A stretch of DNA of 5,789 nt from NCBI GenBank assembly GCA_902494375.1, contig CABUTL010000102.1, positions 1 through 5,789 of the forward strand, written 5' to 3'. Both the position numbers and the translations under genes were made by a program. Below the pieces are notes generated by a model. That model ran no database searches, was not told the origin of the DNA, and saw only the letters and a program-made list of their open reading frames with translations. Positions within the stretch are counted from its first letter, which is position 1. Each line of letters begins with the position of its first letter. Of the stretch, positions 1-5,789 are shown one piece after another. This stretch comes from an uncultured Collinsella sp. (GTDB lineage: Bacteria; Actinomycetota; Coriobacteriia; Coriobacteriales; Coriobacteriaceae).

Positions 1-3000
1 AGCTCGAACAGGTTGTCCGCCGTGGCGTACCAGGCCTTTTCGGGCAGCGACAGGTCGACGTGGAACTCGCGCGACTGCGCATGCTTGTAGAAATAAGTCT
101 TGCGGATCACGTCGGTCATGCGCGCCTCGATGACCTCGAGCCCGTTGTCCTCGAGGTAGCGCTCGATCTCGTGGTTGGCGCCGAGATGGAAATTGAGCAG
201 GTACTCGCCCACGATGAGAACGGTCGGATGCGGGTTCGAGCGGTCGTACGGAACGGCGTCCATGATCGCAAGCGCGCGTTTGAAGCCCGTCGCCTGGCCT
301 CTCAGCCCGGAGCGCTCCATGCCCTCGATAACCTCATCGAGCGCGCGGTCGAACGCAGCGTCCGCCGCGCCCTTCTCGAGCTCGTAGGGACGGATGCGCC
401 TAAGCATGGCCTCGAGGGCATCGATCATGGGAAGACCGTAGGCGATCTGGATGCTCGGGCCAAGGCCGAGCTTGAAGCCCGGATGCGCATTGTGGGCATC
501 GACGTCGTCGTTGGTGAGCACCGGGACATAGTCGTATCCCGCGTCGTCGAGCGCGCGGCGCAGCAGGGGCATGTAGTGCGTCAGGCGGCAGTCGCCGATA
601 TACTTGCCAGTCACCACGGCGACGTCGTGCGGGTCGTACTTACCGCTCTCGAGTGCCGCGAGCGCCTCGCCGATCACGATTTGCGCGGGGAAGCAGATGT
701 CGTTGTGCACATAGCGTTTGCCCAAGCGGATGGCATCCTCGCGCCCGATATCAAGGGCCTCGGCGCGCACGCCCTGATTGCGCATCGCCGCGGTCATGAG
801 CCTGCAGAACGCATGGGAGGTGTTGGGGACCAGCGCGATCTTGTCGTGCCGGTCGCGCTTGGTGTACTTGACCTTATACGGGTCGTCGAGCGGATGGACC
901 GCGTGCACCCGGGCGCCCTCGGCACGCTCCTCCGCGCGACGACGGTTGACCGACTCGATAAACGAACGCACGCGAATGCCCATGGGACCGGCGACGTCGC
1001 TCTCATCGAGCTTGATCATCATCGGAACCTTGGAGCCCATCTCGCCCATCATGCGCGCGATCTCGTCGGTGAGATACGCATCGTGGCCGCAGCCGAAGCT
1101 GCCCATCTGCACGAGCTCGAGCTCGGGCGTCGATGCGACGATGACCGCGCACGACAGCATGCGCGCATGGTAGTTGTTCACGATGTCGATGCGGCTGTTG
1201 GAAAGATCGACGTTGCAGACCCCCGGCACCGCATCGGGCGTCAGCACGGGGATGCCGCGCTCAGAGAAGAGCTTGGGCAGCCCGTGGTTGACCAGCGGGT
1301 CGTTGTGGTACGGGCGCGAAGCGATCACCACCGCGTAGCCGCCGTCCTCGCGCACGTTCTCGAGCACCTGCCTGCCGCGCAGCTGCAGCTGGTTCTCAAA
1401 CGTCTCCTGCGCGCGGTCCGCCTGCTCGGTCGCCTTGGCAACCAGGTCGGCATCGATATCGAAGGTCTCCTTGCACCACGCCTTGAGCTGGCGGTTTCGG
1501 TCGCCCTCGTCGTACCAGTGGAACAGCGGCGTATCGAACGGAACGCCGAAACGCTCCTCCGGGTTATCGGAATTGCGCATCACGTAGGGGTATCCCTTTA
1601 CGACGGCGCACATCCACTCGCTGGTAGAGGCGGTGTTTTCGGTGGGCACCGTCGTGATGATGGGCATGAAGATGCGGTCGACGCCGGCGTCGACGAGATT
1701 GCGGATGTGCCCGTGGACGAGCTTGGCCGGGAAGCACACGGTGTCGGATGTGACGTGCGCCAGACCGCGCTCGTACATCGCCTTGGTGCTGCGTCCCGAG
1801 ACGCGCACCTTAAAGCCGAGCGTGCTGAAGAACGTCGACCAGAACGGCATGGTGTCCCAGAACTCGAGCACACGGGGAATGCCGATCGTGACATCGCGCC
1901 CCCCGCAGACGGGAACCGTGGGGTACGACTCGAACAGCAGCTTCTCGCGGTCGACAAAGAGATTGGGGGCAGCCGCGGTCCGGTCGCGCCCCGTGCCGGG
2001 TGCCTGTGCCTCGCAAGCACCCTGCGGACGCAGCTCCTCCGTCGCGGGAACCTCGCGCACGAGCTCATCCCATGAGATGGCGCCGCCGCGCGGGCAGCGA
2101 TTGCCCGTGACGTAAAGCGAGCCGTCGCCAAATGCCACGACCGCGCGCTGGCAGCGGTTGTTGCACCGACGGCAGGTAACGCCGCCGAACTCGCGATGCT
2201 CGAAGCGCTCCACGGCATCGAGCCCGATAAACGACGTGCCGGCGTCGCCCTTGCGGCATTCCTCGCGCGCGAGCAGGGCGATACCGATAGCGCCCATCAG
2301 CCCCGGGTGGGGCGCACGCGTGACGGGTTTGCCCAAATACTGCTCGAATGCGCGCAGCACCGCGTCGTTTCGGAACGTGCCGCCCTGGACGACGACTTTG
2401 TCGCCCAGACGGTTGAGATTTGAAACGCGAATGACCTTGGTAAACACGTTCTCGATAATCGAACGGCAGAGACCGGCCATGATGTCGCCCGGACCCTTAC
2501 CGCGCCGCTGCTCGGAAACGACGCTGCTGTTCATGAACACCGTGCAGCGGCTGCCGAGAACGGCGGGGGCTTTGGACGAAAATGCCTCGGTCGCGATATC
2601 CTCAACGGCTATTCCGAGGTTTTTGGCAAAACCCTCGAGGAACGAGCCGCAGCCCGCAGAGCACGCCTCGTTGACGACGATATCGGTCAGCACGCCGTGG
2701 TTGAGCCAGATGGCCTTCATATCCTGTCCGCCGATGTCGAGCACGAAGGTCGCATCTGGAACGCATGCGCACGCGGCGCGGGCGTGCGCGACCGTCTCGA
2801 CCGTATGGTAGTCGGCGTGGAACGCGCGCGCGAAAAGCTCCTCGCCGTATCCCGTGGTGCCCACGGCATCGATCGCAAGCGTGACTCCCGCTGTCTCCCA
2901 GCGGTTCTTCAAGCTGACAAGACCCTGTTGGGCGACGTCGAGCGGTCTGCCGTTATTAGACGCGTAGAACGAATCGACAAGCTCACCCGCCTCATCGACC

Positions 3001-4052
3001 AGGGCGAACTTGGTCGTCGTGCTCCCCGAATCGATACCGAGCGCCACACGCACCGTCTCTCCGGGCGCATACGCATCCGGACCCTTTGCCGGCGTCTCTT
3101 TGCCATGGCGTGCCGTAAAATCCGCCTGCTCGGCAGGTGTGGCAAAAAAGGGCTGGGCAAGACGTCCCTCCCCGCTTGCGGGCGCGACCGTCTCGAGCTT
3201 ATCCAGCCGGACAAAAGCGTCGGGAAGGTCGATCGGTTGGGACGATGCGAACATGTCGGTCAGCGACAGGGCGGCACCGCGCGCGACCATGATCTGCGGA
3301 TCGCGCGGGACGATAACCTGATCGTCCGATAGATTCAGTTGCTCCCGGAACACGCGGACCAGCGTGGGGTTGTAGGCGAGCGTACCGCCCTCGAAGATTA
3401 CCGGCGGCTCGATGTCGATACCCTGGGCCAGACCGCCGATCGTTTGGCGGGCGACCGCGTGAAGCGCCGAAAACGCCAGGTCGGTGGTAGGAATGCCCTC
3501 GTTGAGCAGCGGCTGGATATCGGTCTTTGCGTACACGCCGCAGCGGCCCGAGACCTCGTGGACGGTCGTTCCCCGGCTTGCGAGCTGCTCGAACTCGCCC
3601 GATTCGGTGCCGACCCCCATGAGCTTTGCCATCTCGTCGATAAATGCACCGGTACCGCCTGCGCACGAGCCGTTCATGCGCATGTCGGCAACCTCGATGT
3701 CTCCCTTATCGTTGGTGCGGAAGAAGATCATCTTGGCGTCTTGGCCGCCCAGCTCGATGGCGCAGCGCGTCTGCGGATAGAACCTGCTGATCGCGAGCGC
3801 GTTGGCGACCACCTCCTGAACGTACGAGGCGCCCAGCGCGGTCGCGATATCGCGCGCACCCGAGCCGGTCACCGCAACGCGCAGCGACTCATGGGGAAAG
3901 CGCTCGGCGAGCTCGCCGAGCATGGCGCGCACGCTCGCTGTCTGACACGCCCCATGGCGGCGATATCCCCACCACGCCTCGGTCATATCCTCGTGCATCG
4001 CGTAAACTTTGGTCGTCGTCGACCCTACGTCCAGTCCTACTAGCAACGCCAT
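1..4052 (-). CDS. Giant acyl-CoA dehydratase activase-related protein: tandem BadF/BcrA-type ATPases fused to DUF2229/HgdB-like modules (C-terminus off window)
   Basis: The frame is open for 1350 codons from the ATG at 4052 and runs off at base 1, so the C-terminus is missing. Residues 1-265 form a first ASKHA ATPase (BadF/BadG/BcrA/BcrD family): phosphate loop DVGSTTTK (8-15), GGQD (102-105), GGT (222-224), and cysteines C130 (NGSCAGGTG) and C171 (SGRCGVYA). Residues 336-600 repeat it: DSGSTTTK (341-348), GGQD (441-444), GGT (557-559), C464 and C503. A Cys cluster follows (C627, C630, C634, C653). Residues about 715-940 match DUF2229, with CFPA at 773-776; residues about 1070-1210 are a second dehydratase-like region with CFPA at 1120-1123. 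In HgdC, the 2-hydroxyglutaryl-CoA dehydratase activator, equivalent cysteines hold one [4Fe-4S] at the dimer interface and ATP drives electron transfer. A cytosolic low-potential redox ATPase is inferred; the substrate is unknown. The start is supported by GGAG (4057-4060) four bases upstream and by MALLVGLDVG leading straight into the phosphate loop. No frameshift was seen. Confidence 0.93.
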   Translation of the reverse strand, partial: MALLVGLDVGSTTTKVYAMHEDMTEAWWGYRRHGACQTASVRAMLGELAERFPHESLRVAVTGSGARDIATALGASYVQEVVANALAISRFYPQTRCAIELGGQDAKMIFFRTNDKGDIEVADMRMNGSCAGGTGAFIDEMAKLMGVGTESGEFEQLASRGTTVHEVSGRCGVYAKTDIQPLLNEGIPTTDLAFSALHAVARQTIGGLAQGIDIEPPVIFEGGTLAYNPTLVRVFREQLNLSDDQVIVPRDPQIMVARGAALSLTDMFASSQPIDLPDAFVRLDKLETVAPASGEGRLAQPFFATPAEQADFTARHGKETPAKGPDAYAPGETVRVALGIDSGSTTTKFALVDEAGELVDSFYASNNGRPLDVAQQGLVSLKNRWETAGVTLAIDAVGTTGYGEELFARAFHADYHTVETVAHARAACACVPDATFVLDIGGQDMKAIWLNHGVLTDIVVNEACSAGCGSFLEGFAKNLGIAVEDIATEAFSSKAPAVLGSRCTVFMNSSVVSEQRRGKGPGDIMAGLCRSIIENVFTKVIRVSNLNRLGDKVVVQGGTFRNDAVLRAFEQYLGKPVTRAPHPGLMGAIGIALLAREECRKGDAGTSFIGLDAVERFEHREFGGVTCRRCNNRCQRAVVAFGDGSLYVTGNRCPRGGAISWDELVREVPATEELRPQGACEAQAPGTGRDRTAAAPNLFVDREKLLFESYPTVPVCGGRDVTIGIPRVLEFWDTMPFWSTFFSTLGFKVRVSGRSTKAMYERGLAHVTSDTVCFPAKLVHGHIRNLVDAGVDRIFMPIITTVPTENTASTSEWMCAVVKGYPYVMRNSDNPEERFGVPFDTPLFHWYDEGDRNRQLKAWCKETFDIDADLVAKATEQADRAQETFENQLQLRGRQVLENVREDGGYAVVIASRPYHNDPLVNHGLPKLFSERGIPVLTPDAVPGVCNVDLSNSRIDIVNNYHARMLSCAVIVASTPELELVQMGSFGCGHDAYLTDEIARMMGEMGSKVPMMIKLDESDVAGPMGIRVRSFIESVNRRRAEERAEGARVHAVHPLDDPYKVKYTKRDRHDKIALVPNTSHAFCRLMTAAMRNQGVRAEALDIGREDAIRLGKRYVHNDICFPAQIVIGEALAALESGKYDPHDVAVVTGKYIGDCRLTHYMPLLRRALDDAGYDYVPVLTNDDVDAHNAHPGFKLGLGPSIQIAYGLPMIDALEAMLRRIRPYELEKGAADAAFDRALDEVIEGMERSGLRGQATGFKRALAIMDAVPYDRSNPHPTVLIVGEYLLNFHLGANHEIERYLEDNGLEVIEARMTDVIRKTYFYKHAQSREFHVDLSLPEKAWYATADNLFE

Positions 4053-4084
4053 AATGCTCCGTCTCTCGCATTTTTCCTGCTAGA

Positions 4085-4113
4085 GATATACCACTCTACG
4101 TAATACAACAGAC
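4085..4113 (-). promoter_or_regulatory. Extended -10 promoter of the giant activase gene
   Basis: On the minus strand TGG-TATATC (4093-4085) fits an extended -10 element (TGnTATAAT). The hexamer 17 bases upstream (GTCTGT, 4113-4108) is a poor -35, which an extended -10 can tolerate. Transcription would start near 4078, giving a leader of about 26 bases before the ATG at 4052. The -35 zone lies inside the palindrome at 4102-4122, as expected for a repressed promoter. The call rests on motif shape and position only. Confidence 0.45.
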
Positions 4114-4122
4114 TGTTGTATT
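4102..4122. promoter_or_regulatory. Perfect palindromic operator overlapping the activase promoter
   Basis: AATACAACAG (4102-4111) and CTGTTGTATT (4113-4122) are perfect reverse complements around a single A at 4112. There is no T-tract beyond it and it is not GC-rich, so it is not a terminator. It sits 50 bases upstream of the ATG and covers the -35 region of the only plausible promoter. Arm length and symmetry suit a dimeric helix-turn-helix repressor, for example of the TetR or MarR type. No regulator gene is in the window, so the binding protein is unknown. Confidence 0.6.
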
Positions 4123-4134
4123 TAAACTCCGTAT

Positions 4135-4167
4135 AAAAAGCGGCTGCCGCAACGCTTCAGCAGCCGC
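4135..4167 (-). terminator. Rho-independent terminator after the DUF2798 gene
   Basis: Read on the minus strand, GCGGCTGC (4167-4160) pairs perfectly with GCAGCCGC (4147-4140) across a 12-base loop and is followed by TTTTTAT (4139-4133). This is a standard intrinsic terminator. It would end the DUF2798 transcript about 170 bases after its stop codon and insulates that gene from the giant activase gene. There is no T-tract on the plus side, so it is unidirectional. Confidence 0.85.
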
Positions 4168-4176
4168 CGAATGCAC

Positions 4177-4188
4177 CAACAGATTGTT
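4177..4188. promoter_or_regulatory. Possible second, degenerate operator copy
   Basis: CAACAGATTGTT (4177-4188) matches the core of the palindrome at 4106-4117 in 11 of 12 bases, with its centre 71 bases away on the far side of the terminator. The outer parts of the arms are not conserved. It could be an auxiliary site for the same repressor or chance. The short match is the only evidence. Confidence 0.25.
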
Positions 4189-4280
4189 CTGCGCGCTAGC
4201 ACGTCGGGCAACGGAGCAGCACGGGCCCTCCGGTCATGCGCACCGCTCACGCCCGCGATATCGCCGAGAGAGCTATCCAC

Positions 4281-4330
4281 GCTTAGGGCTCCAACCAAGC
4301 AAGTCGCCCGCGCTCAGCAGATCCCTAAGC
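4281..4330. repeat. Inverted repeat just past the DUF2798 stop codon
   Basis: GCTTAGGG (4281-4288) and CCCTAAGC (4323-4330) are perfect 8-base reverse complements separated by 34 bases. The outer arm begins three bases after the TAG stop (4336-4334) of the DUF2798 gene. No T-tract follows on either strand, so it is not a classical terminator; it may fold in the 3' untranslated region. The remaining bases 4189-4280 show no gene or recognisable signal. Confidence 0.35.
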
Positions 4331-4333
4331 GAG

Positions 4334-4882
4334 CTACTCGCACTCAGGAGCCATAGCCTGCTCCAAGAGCTCGGCATGCTCCTCCTCGAAAACCGTCCCC
4401 ACAGGGAAGGCGCGACGGAAGACGAAGTGGGAAATCGGACCGGCTACCAAAAGGTTCCACGGCAGCGCCATCACAAAATTATGCGGGATGTTGATCATCC
4501 AGATCGCGGGCACGGAATACAGGTTCGCAAGGATGCCGCCGGGCATGTGCGTCAGACCCTCGCAGGCACCGTACAGCGACATGATGATGACCATGGGAAC
4601 GACCATGCAGGAGCTGACGGCGAGCGTCATGGCAAGTGGCGAGCTCTTGCCCGGCGTGACCAAGTACTTAAAGGCGAAACCCTTGGCGAGCGGGCTGGCG
4701 ACGAACCAGTCGCAGCACATGGCAAAAATGTAGGCAACGGGGAAGCCGAGCCACGCAGCGGCAACGACCTCGCCGTTGATGGCCCCGTGCTGCAGGGCAA
4801 CGTTGTAGATGCTCATCCAGAGCACCATGCAAAAGCACATGATAAAGGTGAACAGCAGGCTCTCTCGTTTGTTGATAGGCAT
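4334..4882 (-). CDS. DUF2798 family integral membrane protein
   Basis: This is a 182-residue protein with four hydrophobic segments at about residues 8-29, 39-63, 83-106 and 125-150. It is made of two similar halves: MCFCMVLWMSIYN (15-27) resembles SCMVVPMVIIMSLYG (91-105), and CDWFVASPLAKGFAF (57-71) resembles WNLLVAGPISHFVF (142-155). This arrangement and the PVGTV segment after the last helix match the two-repeat DUF2798 proteins of Firmicutes and Actinobacteria, whose function is unknown. The soluble tail is acidic (EEEHAELLEQ). The ATG at 4882 is chosen because MPINKRES leads directly into helix 1 and AGAGGA lies upstream, although the 11-base gap is long. An in-frame TTG at 4942 would start inside a terminator hairpin and is rejected. 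Transcription comes either from a poor promoter just inside 4883-4930 or from readthrough of the hairpin at 4931-4977. Confidence 0.85.
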   Translation of the reverse strand: MPINKRESLLFTFIMCFCMVLWMSIYNVALQHGAINGEVVAAAWLGFPVAYIFAMCCDWFVASPLAKGFAFKYLVTPGKSSPLAMTLAVSSCMVVPMVIIMSLYGACEGLTHMPGGILANLYSVPAIWMINIPHNFVMALPWNLLVAGPISHFVFRRAFPVGTVFEEEHAELLEQAMAPECE

Positions 4883-4925
4883 AAAGGGCAGATTCCTCTC
4901 TGTGTTGTACCGCGGCGCCACGCAA

Positions 4926-4977
4926 CAAAAACGGGCGGGCAAGATGGAGCTGTTGGAACTTCATCTCGCCCGCCCGT
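4926..4977 (-). terminator. Strong intrinsic terminator between the exporter and DUF2798 genes
   Basis: On the minus strand ACGGGCGGGC (4977-4968) pairs perfectly with GCCCGCCCGT (4940-4931). One mismatch later the stem continues with AGATG/CATCT, leaving a loop of about 15 bases, and TTTTG follows (4930-4926). It most likely ends the transcript of the exporter gene, whose stop is 219 bases upstream; the distance is partly filled by the palindromic repeats at 5093-5195. It lies only 44 bases before the DUF2798 ATG, so a role as a leader attenuator for that gene is also possible. Confidence 0.8.
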
Positions 4978-5092
4978 GGTACGCGCGTCTGCGACTACTT
5001 ATGTGGTGGAACCAGCCTAGCACGAAACGCATGCGCTTCGTAAGCGTTGAGTTTATGAAGATGCAGGGCACCGATAATCCCCCGACCCCATA
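4978..5092. other. Intergenic spacer with no supported gene
   Basis: This stretch lies between the terminator at 4931-4977 and the palindromic repeats. Short open frames cross it on both strands, but none has a Shine-Dalgarno or a recognisable product. A 23-codon minus-strand frame (5032-4961) ends with TGA at the inner edge of the terminator's first arm; it lacks a good ribosome binding site. No tRNA or riboswitch pattern was recognised. Confidence 0.5.
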
Positions 5093-5159
5093 AGTTGCGG
5101 TGGAATACGGACTGTTTTGACCCTTTAAGCAGCAATTCAATCCCTATTTCACCGCAACT
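5093..5159. repeat. REP/MITE-like imperfect palindrome
   Basis: AGTTGCGGTG (5093-5102) and CACCGCAACT (5150-5159) are perfect inverted arms. The pairing extends inward imperfectly to about 5113 and 5139 (GAATACGGACT against ATCCCTATTTC, with three differences), leaving a centre of about 25 bases. It is intergenic, has no T-tract and carries no open frame of its own. The form resembles short non-autonomous palindromic repeats scattered through bacterial genomes, but copy number cannot be judged from one window. Confidence 0.5.
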
Positions 5160-5162
5160 CAT

Positions 5163-5195
5163 TTGGTGCAAAGTAACCTGTCCCCCTTGTACCAA
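5163..5195. repeat. Short imperfect inverted repeat abutting the exporter stop codon
   Basis: TTGGTGCAAAG (5163-5173) and CCTTGTACCAA (5185-5195) are inverted arms matching at 9 of 11 positions, around an 11-base centre containing a CCTGTCCC run. It directly touches the TAA stop at 5198-5196 and is three bases from the larger palindrome at 5093-5159. The two are probably parts of one composite element. There is no T-tract, so it is unlikely to be a terminator. Confidence 0.45.
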
Positions 5196-5789
5196 TTAGC
5201 TGGTGTGGCGCCAGCGAGGGTCGGTGAGGGTTCTCGCCACACCCAGGCCAACGGGCAAAAACGCCACGATGAGCACTGCGCGCACAAACCAGCCGAGCAT
5301 ATTGACCGTGTCGAAGGTGCACATGTAATACATAGAGCGATAGAGATACAGACCGGGCACCATAATGACAATCGAAGGCACCGTGAGAGCGATGCGCGGG
5401 TAGGTGAGCTTGACTTCGGCCAAGCTTGCCAGCAGACCCGATACCAGCGCGCCGATAAACGCTGCTGCCTCGGGAGGCATTCCCGTGCTGAGGCCCAGGA
5501 AGGGAATCATCATCGGCGCATCGACAAGGGTCAGACGCAGGGTATTGGACACGGCGCCGATCAACCCAGCTGCCGCGGCCATCTTTACCGGGCTGTTGAA
5601 CATCACCGAGAAGCCGAATACGCCAACGAAGCTCATCACCACGCGCAAGAGCGTAAGGGCAAACGGCGAAAGGCCGAGCGGGGCAAAATCATCCGGTGCC
5701 AGCCCCACACACTCGGCAACCATCCAGCCCACAAGGGTCGCCATCACAATAATCGACACGGCATACGAAAGACGCTCGATACCGCTTCG
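5196..5789 (-). CDS. Threonine/serine exporter family protein, C-terminal part (N-terminus off window)
   Basis: The frame is open from the right edge for 197 residues and ends at TAA (5198-5196). No start is needed inside the window: the frame continues without a stop upstream of a GTG at 5759, reading RSGIERLSYAV. It is strongly hydrophobic, with about six membrane segments. The segment from about residue 46 (TLLRVVMSFVGVFGFSVMFN) through the VPSIVIMVPGLYLYRSMYYM stretch matches the ThrE_2/DUF3815 (YjjB-like) domain; the MVPGLYLYR motif is its clearest signature. The extra helix before that domain suggests a fused ThrE-type protein rather than a stand-alone YjjB. Family members export threonine and serine across the inner membrane. 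The terminator likely to serve it is at 4926-4977. Substrate assignment is by family only. Confidence 0.85.
   Translation of the reverse strand, partial: RSGIERLSYAVSIIVMATLVGWMVAECVGLAPDDFAPLGLSPFALTLLRVVMSFVGVFGFSVMFNSPVKMAAAAGLIGAVSNTLRLTLVDAPMMIPFLGLSTGMPPEAAAFIGALVSGLLASLAEVKLTYPRIALTVPSIVIMVPGLYLYRSMYYMCTFDTVNMLGWFVRAVLIVAFLPVGLGVARTLTDPRWRHTS

Noticed and set aside
60..2075. A 671-codon plus-strand open frame
   Set aside because: It lies wholly antisense to the activase gene. Its composition (Arg, His, Val, Asp-rich with no domain) is what the reverse strand of a high-GC gene gives, while the minus strand shows clear family motifs throughout.
3339..4043. A 234-codon plus-strand open frame
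   Set aside because: It is antisense to the first ATPase domain, whose catalytic motifs are intact on the minus strand, and it shows no recognisable domain.
4883..4942. A 20-residue N-terminal extension of the DUF2798 protein from a TTG at 4942
   Set aside because: The TTG falls within the terminator hairpin, there is no Shine-Dalgarno, and the extension precedes a better placed ATG at the normal family start.
4184..5020. A 278-codon plus-strand open frame
   Set aside because: It is antisense to the DUF2798 gene and runs through a terminator hairpin. Its translation is hydrophilic and His/Arg-rich, without a domain, whereas the minus-strand product is a coherent four-helix membrane protein.
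4961..5032. A 23-codon leader peptide before the terminator
   Set aside because: Its stop position in the hairpin is suggestive, but it has no Shine-Dalgarno and no run of one regulatory amino-acid codon; kept only as an alternative in the attenuator finding.
4978..5060. Possible tRNA or tmRNA 3' end, prompted by a GGTTCCACCAC-like stretch on the minus strand
   Set aside because: No acceptor stem, anticodon arm or T-arm pairing could be built around it.
4995..5195. A 66-codon minus-strand frame across the intergenic repeats
   Set aside because: It starts at a TTG inside one palindrome, spans the other, lacks a ribosome binding site and has no recognisable product.
5196..5759. A complete 187-codon exporter gene starting at a GTG at 5759
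   Set aside because: The frame stays open to the window edge and the upstream residues continue into a membrane helix, so the GTG is an internal valine.

Overview
The window looks like chromosomal DNA from a GC-rich anaerobic actinobacterium. A Coriobacteriia gut commensal such as Collinsella or a close relative fits best, but this is inferred from protein style, codon bias and GC content, not from a marker gene. All three supported genes read on the minus strand. No rRNA, tRNA, CRISPR array or transposase gene was seen.

Bases 1-4052 hold the first 1350 codons of one giant gene that leaves the window at base 1. It encodes two tandem BadF/BadG/BcrA/BcrD-type ATP-dependent activase domains, a cysteine-rich linker, a DUF2229 region, and a further 2-hydroxyacyl-CoA dehydratase (HgdB)-like region. 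This is a single-chain relative of the activator/dehydratase systems that use ATP to push an electron to very low potential. Its substrate cannot be read from the sequence.

Bases 4053-4333 are intergenic. From the giant gene outward they contain a Shine-Dalgarno, an extended -10 promoter, a perfect 10+1+10 palindrome over the -35 region (probable repressor operator), the intrinsic terminator of the upstream gene, a weaker second copy of the palindrome core, and an inverted repeat just after the upstream stop codon. The giant gene therefore appears to have its own regulated promoter.

Bases 4334-4882 encode a 182-residue, four-helix DUF2798 membrane protein built from two similar halves. Bases 4883-5195 are intergenic, with a strong intrinsic terminator 44 bases before the DUF2798 start and two adjacent imperfect palindromes packed against the next stop codon; the latter look like a small dispersed repeat element.

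Bases 5196-5789 are the C-terminal part of a threonine/serine exporter (ThrE/YjjB-like) whose N-terminus lies beyond the window. The three genes do not form an obvious pathway, and terminators separate them, so they are probably independent units. The most unusual object is the giant redox ATPase together with its palindromic operator.
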